A stretch of DNA of 64,000 nt, taken from Lentilitoribacter sp. Alg239-R112. Its GTDB lineage: Bacteria > Pseudomonadota > Alphaproteobacteria > Rhizobiales > Rhizobiaceae. The stretch lies in assembly GCF_900537175.1 (NCBI RefSeq), contig NZ_LS999833.1, positions 1,364,001-1,428,000 of the forward strand, written 5' to 3'. The notes under the pieces are model-generated. The model searched no databases, was not told the origin of the DNA, and saw only the letters and a list, made by a program, of their open reading frames with translations. The first letter of the stretch is position 1. Each line of letters opens with the position of its first letter. Shown here in pieces: positions 21,411 through 30,546 of this stretch. The position numbers and the translations under genes were made by a program.

Positions 21411-22499
21411 ATGAATTGCAATTTTACTATTCACATTACAAAGTTAGTATTGGCACCATTTCTACTTGCGCTGACATTTGTAACCATGAATCTTGCACAC
21501 GCGGAAACTACAGAAAGCAAAATTGAAGCAGCCTTTAACCAGGGAAAATTGCCAAACTTACATAGCGTGTATGCCACAATTGGCCAGCAAACGATCAGTG
21601 AGATCTATTTCAACGGTCAGGACGAAAGTTGGGGGCAAAAACTGGGTGAAGTCAATCATGGACCAAACACATTGCATGACTTGCGATCTGTTACAAAATC
21701 AATCATCGGACTTCTTTACGGCATAGCGTTAGCTGAGGGAAAAGTTCCCTCATTAAATGAACCACTTCTTGACCAATTTTCCCAATATAGTGACTTAAAA
21801 GACGGGTCTGGACGCGAAAATATTCTCATTGAGCATGCTTTAACAATGAAGATGGGAACCGAGTGGAATGAGAATCTCCCTTATACAAGCGCAAAGAACA
21901 GCGAAATCGCAATGGAATTGGCCAAGGATCGCTATCGTTTCATCTTAGATCGGCCCATGGTTTCAAAACCGGGTGAAAAGTGGACCTATAGCGGCGGCGC
22001 AGTCGCAATCATCGCCAAACTAATTGCCGATGGTACAAATATGTCTATTGATGCTTACGCAAATGAAAAACTATTCGCCCCACTTGGGATTTCCAATTAT
22101 GAGTGGGCCAAAGGCGCAGATGGTGAACCATCAGCAGCTTCAGGATTGAGGCTTAGCGCCAGAGATCTGTCAAAGATTGGCGAAATGATCAGCAAAAATG
22201 GTAAGTTTGAAAATAGGCAGATTGTGTCAAGCGAGTGGTTACACCAATCCTTTCAGCGCAAATCTGAACTCGAACCCGGTTTTTATTACGGTTATCTATG
22301 GTATTTGGCTGGCTCTAAAGACAAACAAATCATCATTGGATTGGGAAATGGCGGTCAACGATTTACAATCCAACCTGCCTATAACTTTGTTGCCGTGACC
22401 TTTGCTGGCGGCTATAATCATCCTAATGCATGGAAAGTTTCATACAAGGTATTAACCGACTTCATCCTGCCTGCTGCTAAAAAGCATTTAGCGAAATAG
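21411..22499 (+). CDS. Exported serine hydrolase, class C beta-lactamase-like
   Basis: A 362-residue member of the beta-lactamase/D-aminopeptidase/esterase superfamily. The catalytic S-x-x-K motif is S93-V-T-K96 and the tyrosine motif is Y193-S-G195 (WTYSGGAV). The equivalent of the KTG box may be GLGNGGQ near the C-terminus. Residues 1-31 form a hydrophobic signal or anchor ending AHAE, so the product should be periplasmic. I start at the ATG at 21411 rather than an upstream TTG at 21399, because the signal peptide begins there and GGAA lies 8 bases upstream. Such proteins are usually esterases or peptidases, not true resistance enzymes. Confidence 0.82.
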   Translation: MNCNFTIHITKLVLAPFLLALTFVTMNLAHAETTESKIEAAFNQGKLPNLHSVYATIGQQTISEIYFNGQDESWGQKLGEVNHGPNTLHDLRSVTKSIIGLLYGIALAEGKVPSLNEPLLDQFSQYSDLKDGSGRENILIEHALTMKMGTEWNENLPYTSAKNSEIAMELAKDRYRFILDRPMVSKPGEKWTYSGGAVAIIAKLIADGTNMSIDAYANEKLFAPLGISNYEWAKGADGEPSAASGLRLSARDLSKIGEMISKNGKFENRQIVSSEWLHQSFQRKSELEPGFYYGYLWYLAGSKDKQIIIGLGNGGQRFTIQPAYNFVAVTFAGGYNHPNAWKVSYKVLTDFILPAAKKHLAK

Positions 22500-22501
22500 A
22501 G

Positions 22502-22894
22502 TTATTCCGCACGAACCACTGGTTCACCTTGTTCGGCCAAGGCTGCAAGATCTGCAGGTTTAAGTTCAACAGATTCGCCACAACCACATGCAGATGTTTG
22601 ATTAGGATTGTTAAATACAAATCCTGAACGAAGCGTTGTCACTTCAAAATCCATTTGTGTGCCGAGTAGAAACAATGTTGCCTCTGGTGCCACGAATACT
22701 TTAACGCCATCACGTTCGACCATATCATCTGCGGGGTTGGCCTCAATCGCCAAATCAACGGTATATTCCATACCTGCGCAGCCACCTTTTTTGATGCCGA
22801 CGCGAATGCCTGCAGGGTTTTGATCTGACGATGCAATAATCTCGTGGATACGAGCCACCGCAGCATCTGTCAAAGTTACGACTTCAAAGCCCAT
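22502..22894 (-). CDS. sufA: Fe-S cluster assembly A-type carrier SufA
   Basis: A HesB/IscA-family carrier (130 residues) that accepts clusters from SufBCD and hands them to target proteins. The three conserved cysteines are C39 in KKGGCAGMEY and C103/C105 in SACGCGESV. The C-terminus is extended by about 20 residues over E. coli IscA, ending PVVRAE. It is the last gene of the suf operon, 99 bp after sufT. That gap contains a 7-bp inverted repeat AAGGGTT/AACCCTT (22960-22980) without a T-run, which might be an attenuator or mRNA stabiliser. The gene converges with the serine hydrolase gene two bases away. Confidence 0.94.
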   Translation of the reverse strand: MGFEVVTLTDAAVARIHEIIASSDQNPAGIRVGIKKGGCAGMEYTVDLAIEANPADDMVERDGVKVFVAPEATLFLLGTQMDFEVTTLRSGFVFNNPNQTSACGCGESVELKPADLAALAEQGEPVVRAE

Positions 22895-22993
22895 TTTAAT
22901 CTCCTAAAGTATCGGATTAAAGGTCCGATATTTGTCATGTATCTCAAATGTAATCATTCAAGGGTTAACAAACAACCCTTTGAGAAACATCTA

Positions 22994-23389
22994 TTAATAC
23001 CAACCAACGGCGATTTGTGCCTCTTCAGACATTCTATCAGGCGTCCAAGGAGGATCAAATGTCATCGAAACTTCGACGCCGGCAACACCTTCAACGGTAC
23101 TGACAGCATTTTCTACCCAACCCGGCATTTCGCCCGCAACAGGGCAACCGGGGGCAGTTAGCGTCATTTCGACTTTAACCATACGATCATCTTCAATATC
23201 AACGCGATAAATCAGGCCAATCTCATAAATATCAGACGGAATTTCAGGATCGTAAACAGTCTTTAGAGCAGCAACAATATCGTCAGTCATACGCGCTAGT
23301 TCTTCACGCGATATTTCTGTCGCAGTGAATGTACGTTTGATTTCATTCGGGCCAAGTTCAGCTTCTGAGTTTTGATCTTCTTCGCTCAT
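22994..23389 (-). CDS. sufT: SUF system protein SufT (DUF59/MIP18 family)
   Basis: A 131-residue protein of the DUF59 family that helps mature Fe-S proteins. The conserved core includes TVYDPEIPSDIYEIGLIYRV and the invariant cysteine in LTAPGCPVAGEMPGWVE. The N-terminal 30 residues are acidic and variable. It lies 8 bp after sufS1, in the position called sufX in the Agrobacterium operon. The precise step, carrier or maturation factor, is not shown by the sequence. Confidence 0.92.
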   Translation of the reverse strand: MSEEDQNSEAELGPNEIKRTFTATEISREELARMTDDIVAALKTVYDPEIPSDIYEIGLIYRVDIEDDRMVKVEMTLTAPGCPVAGEMPGWVENAVSTVEGVAGVEVSMTFDPPWTPDRMSEEAQIAVGWY

Positions 23390-23397
23390 GATAGCTC

Positions 23398-24630
23398 CTA
23401 TTCAAAAAATGCGCGCGCTTTATCCAGCGCAACGACTAATGCATCAACTTCTTGACGCGTATTATACATACCAAAACTTGCGCGACAGGTCGATGTGACA
23501 CCAAATCGTTTAAGCAATGGCTGCGCACAATGTGTACCCGCTCTAACAGCAACACCTGAACGGTCAATCACAGTTGAAATATCGTGAGCATGAATGCCCT
23601 CAATCTCAAACGAGATAATCGCGCCTTTATCAGGCGCATTGCCAATGATCCGCAGCGAATTGATACCGCTCATCTGATCATTTGCATATGCCAACAAATC
23701 AGCTTCATGGGCAGCGATTTTATCCCGGCCGATAGACTCCATATAATCAAGCGCAACACCCAGCCCAATCGCCTGCGCAATAGGTGGTGTACCCGCTTCA
23801 AACCGATGCGGCGGTTCATTGTATGTAACGCCAGTCTCGGTCACATCCAAAATCATTTCGCCGCCACCTTGAAATGGCTGCATGGTTTTCAGACGATCCA
23901 TTTTCCCATAAAGAACACCAATACCCGAAGGTCCATACAGCTTGTGACCCGTCATAACGAACCAATCGCAATCCAAGTCCTGAACATCAATTGGCATATG
24001 AACAGCACTTTGAGAACCATCCACCAAAACCGGAATTCCGCGCTCCTTTGCAATGGCACAAATATCTTTGATCGGCACGACTGTACCCATCGCATTCGAC
24101 ATTTGTGTAATAGCAATTAGTTTCGTTTTGTCCGTGATGCGGGCTTTAAATTGATCAAGATGAAAAACACCTTCATCATCAACTGGCGCCCACACCAGTT
24201 TTGCGCCATTGCGCTCTCGGATAAAATGCCAAGGCACAATATTTGAGTGGTGTTCAAGGATGGAAATAAGGATTTCATCTCCCTCACCCAGTTCCATCAT
24301 ACCGTGCCCATAAGCCACCGTATTAATTGCCTCTGTTGAGGACTTTGTGAAAATAACATTGTCAACGGACGGGGCATTCAAAAACTTGCGAACTTTCTCC
24401 CGCGCGGCCTCATAGGCATCTGTCGCAGCATTGGACATATAATGAAGGCCACGATGCACATTCGCATATTCATTTTCGTAAGTATGCGTTATAGCATCGA
24501 TCACTACTTTGGGTTTTTGCGCGGATGCACCATTGTCTAAATAGACTAAAGGTTTACCGTAAACTTCCTTTGAGAGAATCGGAAAATCCTGCCTGATACG
24601 CTCAACGTCATAATCATTTTGATCAGCCAT
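23398..24630 (-). CDS. sufS: Cysteine desulfurase, SufS type (group II)
   Basis: A PLP enzyme that removes sulfur from cysteine for Fe-S cluster assembly (410 residues). The PLP lysine is in MTGHKLYGPSGIGVLYGK. The active-site cysteine is in VRAGTHCAQPLLKRFGV, the short-loop arrangement of group II (SufS/CsdA) enzymes. A second desulfurase of the group I type begins the same operon. The start overlaps the end of sufD by 8 bp. No separate sufE sulfurtransferase is seen in the operon. Confidence 0.96.
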   Translation of the reverse strand: MADQNDYDVERIRQDFPILSKEVYGKPLVYLDNGASAQKPKVVIDAITHTYENEYANVHRGLHYMSNAATDAYEAAREKVRKFLNAPSVDNVIFTKSSTEAINTVAYGHGMMELGEGDEILISILEHHSNIVPWHFIRERNGAKLVWAPVDDEGVFHLDQFKARITDKTKLIAITQMSNAMGTVVPIKDICAIAKERGIPVLVDGSQSAVHMPIDVQDLDCDWFVMTGHKLYGPSGIGVLYGKMDRLKTMQPFQGGGEMILDVTETGVTYNEPPHRFEAGTPPIAQAIGLGVALDYMESIGRDKIAAHEADLLAYANDQMSGINSLRIIGNAPDKGAIISFEIEGIHAHDISTVIDRSGVAVRAGTHCAQPLLKRFGVTSTCRASFGMYNTRQEVDALVVALDKARAFFE

Positions 24631-25900
24631 TTGCGTCTAACCAATCGCTGATAACACCTTCAAGTGCATCCACAACAGCCTCGTTATCAAACTCTTCAAC
24701 AACTTCAGCCACAAAGCCCTTAACCAGCAGACCACGAGCAGATTTCTCAGAAATTCCACGCGCCATGAGATAGAACAAATGCGTTGGATCAATGTCAGTA
24801 ACCGTTGCACCATGAGCACAAATCACATCATCAGCAAAAATCTCAAGCTCAGGCTTTGCTGAAAAGTCCGCATCATCTGACAATAATAATGTATTACAAG
24901 CCATTTGCGCATCAGTCTTTTGTGCAATTTGAGCAACTTTAATCTGACCTTGAAACACGCCCTTAGCATTATCGAAAAGCACATTACGGAACGTTTCTGA
25001 TGATGTCGTGTTAGGTGTATTGTGACCTAATTTAAGCGTTACATCTGTGTGTGTATCACCTGAAAGCAAGTTAACGCCACGCAGGGTTAGATTTGTTTGT
25101 GCCCCCTCAACATTGGCAACAATTTCCTGACGTACAAGCTTACCGCCAGCATTAATGAGGTAAAGTTCCAACTCCGCATTTTCTGCCAGTTCAATATTAA
25201 GCTGACCAAGATGTGTATCATCAGCCCCTTGAGTTTGAACAATGATCCAACGTGCATGTGCACCTTTTTCTACTTTGATATGCGCAACTGCGCTGACAAG
25301 CGCTGCGGCATCGTCACCAGATAAGTGACGTTCGATAATTGTAGCTTTCGAATTTTCCTTGAAAACAACAGGTAATTTACTGTGATGTTGTCCACCAGTT
25401 TGGACAAACTGCAACTCTAGCAAATCATCAACATGAGTATCTGCTGCAATTTCAATCTGATAGCCATCCGTAACCAAAGCGCTGTTGAGTTGACCTATTG
25501 CATCATCAGCAGAAAGTTCACCAAACACAGCATCTGCTTCCCCAGATTGCAATTTAGAAGACAACGACGATATATCTACGCCTTCAGGTACCTTCATAGC
25601 AGCATCAGTTACACCATTGCGAATACCAACCACCCATGAACCCGCAACAAAAGGCGCAACGACACTAGCAGATTGATCTGTTTGCTGAACTGGCACACTA
25701 CTTAAAAGACGGCGCAAATCGGTATAGTGCCATGCTTCCACACGACGTGTAGGCAGGCCATTTTTTAATAAAGCGGCGAAATTGTTATCACGCATTCGAA
25801 CAATATGAGTGGAACCACTTAACTGCCCAACCATATCACCAAAATAGGATGTTAACGCTTCTTCCGCGGCTGTTTTCTGTAATTTACTCTGAATATTCAT
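24623..25900 (-). CDS. sufD: Fe-S cluster assembly scaffold protein SufD
   Basis: A SufBD-family protein (425 residues) that forms the scaffold complex with SufB and SufC. The C-terminal beta-helix portion is conserved, with DDVICAHGATVTDIDPTHLF and LFYLMARGISEKSARGLLVK. The N-terminal half is weakly conserved, as usual. It follows sufC by 42 bp and overlaps sufS1 by 8 bp. In E. coli the SufB2-C2-D or SufB-C2-D complex builds clusters; the same role is inferred here. Confidence 0.95.
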   Translation of the reverse strand: MNIQSKLQKTAAEEALTSYFGDMVGQLSGSTHIVRMRDNNFAALLKNGLPTRRVEAWHYTDLRRLLSSVPVQQTDQSASVVAPFVAGSWVVGIRNGVTDAAMKVPEGVDISSLSSKLQSGEADAVFGELSADDAIGQLNSALVTDGYQIEIAADTHVDDLLELQFVQTGGQHHSKLPVVFKENSKATIIERHLSGDDAAALVSAVAHIKVEKGAHARWIIVQTQGADDTHLGQLNIELAENAELELYLINAGGKLVRQEIVANVEGAQTNLTLRGVNLLSGDTHTDVTLKLGHNTPNTTSSETFRNVLFDNAKGVFQGQIKVAQIAQKTDAQMACNTLLLSDDADFSAKPELEIFADDVICAHGATVTDIDPTHLFYLMARGISEKSARGLLVKGFVAEVVEEFDNEAVVDALEGVISDWLDANG

Positions 25901-25942
25901 CAGATATCTCCTGATATGTGAAATGAAGGTAAAGCGCTTATA

Positions 25943-26698
25943 TTAAGCAGCATCTTCGATCACATTTGCATAGCCATTTGCTTCAAGCTCCAGAGCAAGT
26001 GATTTATCGCCTGACTTGATAACCTGGCCTTTATAAAGAACATGAACACTATCAGGCACAATGTGCTCCAGAAGGCGTTGATAGTGCGTAATGACGACGA
26101 CAGCTCGCTTAGGATCGCGAAGCGCATTTACACCATCGGAAACAATCTTCAATGCATCGATGTCAAGACCGGAATCAGTTTCATCAAGTACACATAGCTG
26201 TGGTCCAAGAAGTTTCATTTGCAAAATTTCTGCACGCTTTTTCTCACCGCCGGAAAATCCAACATTAAGTGGACGCTTAAGCATTGCCATATCGATCTGA
26301 AGGTCACTTGCAGCAGCTTTCACTTTCTTAATAAAATCAGGAATTGAAAGAGGTTCTTCACCGCGCGCTTTGCGTTGCTCATTCATCGCAACTTTCAAAA
26401 ATTCCATTGTCGCGACTCCAGGGATTTCGACAGGATATTGAAATGCGAGAAAGATGCCGCTTGCAGCTCGTTCGGAAGGGTCCATTTCAAGCACTGATTC
26501 ACCGTTATAAAGGATGTCGCCTGATGTGACTTCGTAATCTTCGCGACCCGCCAGAATATATGATAAAGTTGATTTACCAGAACCATTGGGCCCCATAATT
26601 GCGGCAACTTCACCAGCTTCAACTTTAAGATTAAGTCCACGAATAATTTCTGTATCTGTGTCAGCGATTTTCGCGTGTAGGTCTCTAATTTCTAACAT
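25943..26698 (-). CDS. sufC: Fe-S cluster assembly ATPase SufC
   Basis: An ABC-type ATPase (251 residues) that drives the SufBCD scaffold. Walker A is GPNGSGKST, the signature is GFSGGEKKRAEIL, and Walker B is LCVLDETDSGLDID. The frame is open to 26740, but the conserved start MLEIRDLHAKI begins at the ATG at 26698, so the extra 14 residues are excluded. It lies 65 bp downstream of a 53-codon membrane-protein gene that separates it from sufB. Confidence 0.95.
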   Translation of the reverse strand: MLEIRDLHAKIADTDTEIIRGLNLKVEAGEVAAIMGPNGSGKSTLSYILAGREDYEVTSGDILYNGESVLEMDPSERAASGIFLAFQYPVEIPGVATMEFLKVAMNEQRKARGEEPLSIPDFIKKVKAAASDLQIDMAMLKRPLNVGFSGGEKKRAEILQMKLLGPQLCVLDETDSGLDIDALKIVSDGVNALRDPKRAVVVITHYQRLLEHIVPDSVHVLYKGQVIKSGDKSLALELEANGYANVIEDAA

Positions 26699-26763
26699 TC
26701 TTACATCCGTTTTTAAGTTCAGGCGCCATATGGCTGCCAATATTCATTTCAATTTTCTAACTT

Positions 26764-26925
26764 TTAATATCCGATCATGCCGCGCATCAAAGGAAATAAA
26801 CTGGCAGCTAAAATTCCAACAATTGCACCGACAACAATACGAGAAATGCGCCCACCCAATGATGGAGCAAACGCAGAAAGCGCTCCGCATATGGCCGCAT
26901 ACCAAGCAATTGCGCTGAAATCCAT
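26764..26925 (-). CDS. Small membrane protein encoded between sufB and sufC
   Basis: A 53-residue frame from ATG at 26925 to TAA at 26764. The start codon overlaps the sufB stop (sequence TAATG), the classic arrangement for translational coupling. The product begins [20 protein letters not shown] and continues with a Gly/Ala/Ile/Val-rich stretch (VVGAIVGILAASLF) ending MIGY. This suggests two short TM helices joined by a polar PSLGGRISR turn. A longer frame in another register overlaps the same DNA, but it would give a Cys/Arg-rich, unlikely protein. I do not recognise a family. The position inside suf suggests a link to cluster assembly or simply carriage within the operon. Confidence 0.65.
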   Translation of the reverse strand: MDFSAIAWYAAICGALSAFAPSLGGRISRIVVGAIVGILAASLFPLMRGMIGY

Positions 26926-28394
26926 TAGCCCACACTCCCCTCAAGAGAGATGCTAATCAACTTTTGAGCTTCAACCGCAAATTCCATTGGCAATTCTTGG
27001 ATCACTTCTTTAACGAAGCCATTGACGATTAATGCAATAGCTTCTTCCTCGGGTATACCCCGTGCAAGGCAATAGAAGAGTTGATCATCAGAAATTTTAG
27101 ATGTTGTAGCTTCATGCTCAAACTGTGCGGACGTATTTTTAGCTTCAATATAAGGCACGGTATGTGCACCACATTGATCGCCGATCAACAGCGAGTCACA
27201 TTGCGTGAAGTTCCGCGCATTTGTTGCTTTTCTATGGGCTGAAACCTGACCACGATAGGTATTTTGCGAGTTGCCGGCAGAAATACCCTTCGAGATAATA
27301 CGGCTCGAAGTATTTTTACCCAAATGGATCATTTTTGTACCCGAATCCACTTGCTGATAACCGTTGGAAACGGCAATCGAATAAAATTCGCCTCGAGATC
27401 CATCCCCACGTAAAATACAGGACGGATATTTCCATGTGATTGCAGAGCCGGTTTCAACTTGCGTCCAAGAAATTTTCGAATTTACACCGCGACAATCTCC
27501 GCGCTTGGTCACAAAATTATAGATGCCGCCCTTGCCGTCTTTATCACCAGGATACCAATTCTGAACTGTTGAATATTTAATCTCCGCATTATCCATCGCT
27601 ACCAACTCAACCACAGCTGCGTGAAGCTGATTCTCATCTCGCTGCGGTGCTGTACAGCCCTCAAGATAAGAAACATAGGCATCATCTTCGGCGATAATCA
27701 ATGTTCGCTCAAACTGGCCTGTATTTTCTTCATTAATGCGAAAATAAGTTGATAGCTCCATTGGGCAACGCACGCCCTTTGGAACAAAAACAAATGATCC
27801 ATCGGTGAAAACAGCTGCATTGAGCGTCGCGTAATAATTGTCCGTTGTTGGAACAACTGAACCTAGATACTTTTTGATAAGCTCCGGATGTTCTCGGATA
27901 GCTTCTGAAATTGACATGAAAATGACGCCAGCCTCGGAAAGCTCCTTCTTAAAGGTTGTGACAACAGATACTGAATCAAATACAGCATCAACTGCAATTT
28001 TGCGATTTTGAACACCAGCAAGAACCTCCTGCTCGTGAAGAGGAATTCCAAGCTTCTCATATGTACGCAGTAATTCCGGATCGACGTCATCAATTGTCAT
28101 AGGTCCGGTTTGACCCTTTGGTGCGGCATAATAATAGATATCGTTAAAATCAATCTTCGGGTAATTCACCCGTGCCCAATCTGGCTCTTCCATTGTCAAC
28201 CAGCGCGCGTAGGCATCCAAACGCCATTCAAGCATCCATTCCGGCTCTTCTTTCTTTGCAGAAATAAAGCGAATGATATCCTCATTCAGACCTTTTGGCG
28301 CTTTATCAACTTCGATATCGGTATTAAAGCCATATTTATACTGATCAACATCAATTAATTTAACCTGATCAATCGTTTCCTGCACAGCTGGCAT
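26925..28394 (-). CDS. sufB: Fe-S cluster assembly scaffold protein SufB
   Basis: The core scaffold on which clusters are built (489 residues). Conserved segments include [60 protein letters not shown] and the C-terminal [20 protein letters not shown]. The conserved cysteine and glutamate near the C-terminal beta-helix are present. Start [12 protein letters not shown] at 28394, 48 bp after sufS2. Its TAA stop overlaps the ATG of a small membrane-protein gene. Confidence 0.97.
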   Translation of the reverse strand: MPAVQETIDQVKLIDVDQYKYGFNTDIEVDKAPKGLNEDIIRFISAKKEEPEWMLEWRLDAYARWLTMEEPDWARVNYPKIDFNDIYYYAAPKGQTGPMTIDDVDPELLRTYEKLGIPLHEQEVLAGVQNRKIAVDAVFDSVSVVTTFKKELSEAGVIFMSISEAIREHPELIKKYLGSVVPTTDNYYATLNAAVFTDGSFVFVPKGVRCPMELSTYFRINEENTGQFERTLIIAEDDAYVSYLEGCTAPQRDENQLHAAVVELVAMDNAEIKYSTVQNWYPGDKDGKGGIYNFVTKRGDCRGVNSKISWTQVETGSAITWKYPSCILRGDGSRGEFYSIAVSNGYQQVDSGTKMIHLGKNTSSRIISKGISAGNSQNTYRGQVSAHRKATNARNFTQCDSLLIGDQCGAHTVPYIEAKNTSAQFEHEATTSKISDDQLFYCLARGIPEEEAIALIVNGFVKEVIQELPMEFAVEAQKLISISLEGSVG

Positions 28395-28442
28395 GAAATG
28401 CTCCTTAATGCGAATTCATTATTCTTACTTCAGCCTATAACT

Positions 28443-29609
28443 TTAGGCCGCAGCTACTTTTCGTCGATCCAATCGACGTTTATTAATTCTTTCAAATGCG
28501 CTCATAAACGCTTTAACGTCTTCATCACTTGTGCCATGCCCGGTACTAATCCGCAGGGCACCTGCTTTTGTATCAGCACCCATCGCCGCCAATACATGGC
28601 TCTCGCCAACTTTTCCCGATGAGCAAGCAGAACCAGATGATGCAGCAATCCCATCAATATCAAACGCAATTTGCAACGTTTCTGACTTTGTATCCGGTAG
28701 TGAAAAACAGATCGTATTGCTTATACGTTCAACCTCTCTGCCGTAGATCACAATATCCGGTGCTATTTTCGATATATTTCCCTCAATTTGATCACGCAAT
28801 TTTGAAAACTTATAAAAATTATATATGTTTTCTTTCGCAAACAAACAAGATGCGCCAAACCCTGCAATCCCAATTAAATTCTCTGTACCACCACGATGAC
28901 CTTTTTCATGGCCTCCGCCAGAAATAAGCGGTTTCGGCATCAATACCTCACCTTGAGAGATAATCGCACCGACACCTTTCGGGCCACCAAGTTTATGTGC
29001 AGAGATAAATGCAAAATCCGCACCTATATTGCCCATCGAGAATTCAATCTTCCCAGCAGCTTGCACAGCATCCAGAACTGTGATTGCTTTATGTGCTTTC
29101 GCAAGTTCTATTGCTTTCTCAACAGGTTGCAAAACACCAGTTTCATTATTGGCAACCTGCAGCGCTAGCAAGGGCAAGCCTTGCTCATGGTCATGATTTG
29201 AAAGCGCTTGTTGCAGGGCATCTAAATTAATACGCCCCTGACTATCGACGGCAATAATTTCAACATCACCGGATTCAAATCGGCCACCGGATAGCACACA
29301 TGGATGTTCAACCGCTGAAATATAAAGTTTTGCGACCTTTATCGGAGAGCGGCCCATTTTGTAATCAGGTGTTAGTAAATGATACGCAGCTTCAGTCGCG
29401 CCCGAAACAAACGTTACATGGGCCGGATCAGCATCACAAAGATGTGCGACTTGAGCGCGGGCTTGATTAATCATCCGCCGCGCCATTTGCCCCTCGCGGT
29501 GCACCGAAGACGGATTTCCCAGTTCATCCATGGCCAGAATCATTGCGTCCTTAGCACACGACAAAAGCGGCGCAGTCGCATTATAATCCATATAGACCCG
29601 TGAAACCAT
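28443..29609 (-). CDS. Cysteine desulfurase, NifS/IscS type (group I; SufS2)
   Basis: The first gene of the suf operon, a PLP-dependent desulfurase of 388 residues. The PLP lysine is in ISAHKLGGPKGVGAI. The catalytic cysteine lies in the flexible loop SSGSACSSGKVGESHVLAAM, which marks group I enzymes and differs from the SufS at the operon's other end. In Agrobacterium the gene in this position is called sufS2, and literature ties it to iron regulator (RirA) function and oxidative-stress resistance. Having two desulfurases in one operon is typical of Rhizobiales. An ICE-like operator lies about 125 bp upstream. Confidence 0.93.
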   Translation of the reverse strand: MVSRVYMDYNATAPLLSCAKDAMILAMDELGNPSSVHREGQMARRMINQARAQVAHLCDADPAHVTFVSGATEAAYHLLTPDYKMGRSPIKVAKLYISAVEHPCVLSGGRFESGDVEIIAVDSQGRINLDALQQALSNHDHEQGLPLLALQVANNETGVLQPVEKAIELAKAHKAITVLDAVQAAGKIEFSMGNIGADFAFISAHKLGGPKGVGAIISQGEVLMPKPLISGGGHEKGHRGGTENLIGIAGFGASCLFAKENIYNFYKFSKLRDQIEGNISKIAPDIVIYGREVERISNTICFSLPDTKSETLQIAFDIDGIAASSGSACSSGKVGESHVLAAMGADTKAGALRISTGHGTSDEDVKAFMSAFERINKRRLDRRKVAAA

Positions 29610-29720
29610 TAACCAAACACCATCAATCTTGCCACAAAACCTGACTTTGTACGTTTATGCTTGAATTTTTAACCCCGCTTGTCCTATGAAGCGGCGTCTG
29701 ACAAAAAAACTATAATGTGA

Positions 29721-29748
29721 ATTATAGCTACTTTCGAATAATTCTAAA
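29721..29748 (-). promoter_or_regulatory. Candidate Irr/ICE operator overlapping the suf promoter
   Basis: TTTCGAATAATTCTAAA at 29732-29748 matches the iron control element palindrome TTTAGAA-N3-TTCTAAA at 13 of 14 fixed positions. On the minus strand it overlaps a promoter-like TTTAGA (29743-29748) and TATAAT (29721-29726) with 16 bp spacing, facing the suf operon. Irr is the haem/iron-responsive repressor of Rhizobiales, and suf operons there are known Irr targets. TATAAT is itself part of the palindrome TATAAT-GTGA-ATTATA (29711-29726). Confidence 0.65.
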
Positions 29749-29856
29749 CTAGGTTTTATGAAGACTGGTAGCCATCGTCAAGGCTCGTTGCATAAAATCG
29801 CCAGATTATTTCAATGATTTATGAAATATATTCTGGAAACCACGAATGGAGAAAAA

Positions 29857-30537
29857 ATGCCTGAGGTAATTTTTAACGGACCACAAGGTCGTCTTGAAGG
29901 ACGTTATCAACCCGGTACAGATAAAAATGCTCCAATTGCAATTATCTTACACCCCCATCCACAATTCGGCGGCACAATGGATAACCGCATTGTATATGAA
30001 CTTTTCTACATGTTCAAAGCACGTGGCTTTACAACGCTTCGCTTTAATTTTCGCGGTATTGGCCGTAGCCAGGGTAATTTTGATCATGGTGCAGGTGAAT
30101 TATCTGATGCAGCAGCAGCTCTTGATTGGATACAAACACTCCACCCAGATTCAAAAAACTGCTGGGTTGCGGGTTACTCATTTGGATCATGGATTGGTAT
30201 GCAATTGTTGATGCGTCGTCCTGAAATCGAAGGTTTCATGTCCATTGCTCCGCAGCCAAATACCTATGACTTTTCATTTTTGGCACCCTGTCCGTCTTCC
30301 GGTCTCATCATTCATGGTGATGAAGACCAAGTAGCGCCTGAAAAAGATGTTCAGGTTTTAGTTGATAAACTACGCACCCAAAAAGGTATCTTGATCACAC
30401 ATCAAACGATGCTCGGTGCAAACCACTTCTTTACAGATAAAACAGATTTGCTTATCGCTGAATGTGCTGATTATCTCGATCGCCGCCTGAATGGAGAGCT
30501 TGTTCCCGAACCCCGCCCATCAAAGCGTCTTCGCTAG
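29857..30537 (+). CDS. Alpha/beta hydrolase
   Basis: A cytoplasmic alpha/beta hydrolase of 226 residues. The nucleophile elbow is GYSFGS with S108. The oxyanion-region motif HPHP is at 32-35 and FRGIGRSQG at 66-73. Likely acid and base residues are in IIHGDEDQVAP and the histidine of GANHFF. I start at ATG 29857, which has GGAG five bases upstream, rather than at 29821. The family is close to proteins annotated as dienelactone hydrolase-like or COG2945; the substrate is unknown. The gene is divergent from suf and shares its 247 bp upstream region, so the iron-responsive site may affect both. Confidence 0.88.
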   Translation: MPEVIFNGPQGRLEGRYQPGTDKNAPIAIILHPHPQFGGTMDNRIVYELFYMFKARGFTTLRFNFRGIGRSQGNFDHGAGELSDAAAALDWIQTLHPDSKNCWVAGYSFGSWIGMQLLMRRPEIEGFMSIAPQPNTYDFSFLAPCPSSGLIIHGDEDQVAPEKDVQVLVDKLRTQKGILITHQTMLGANHFFTDKTDLLIAECADYLDRRLNGELVPEPRPSKRLR

Positions 30538-30546
30538 TCGGATGAG

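Noticed and set aside
22960..22980. Inverted repeat between sufT and sufA as a terminator
   Set aside because: Stem is only 7 bp and no T-run follows; probably at most a weak attenuator, so not listed as a terminator.
23584..24120. 178-codon antisense frame within sufS
   Set aside because: It lies wholly inside a strongly conserved gene and has random composition.
26744..26944. 66-codon frame between sufB and sufC in a different register
   Set aside because: Cys/Arg/Trp-rich translation without a membrane or soluble pattern; the coupled 53-codon frame over the same DNA is far more credible.
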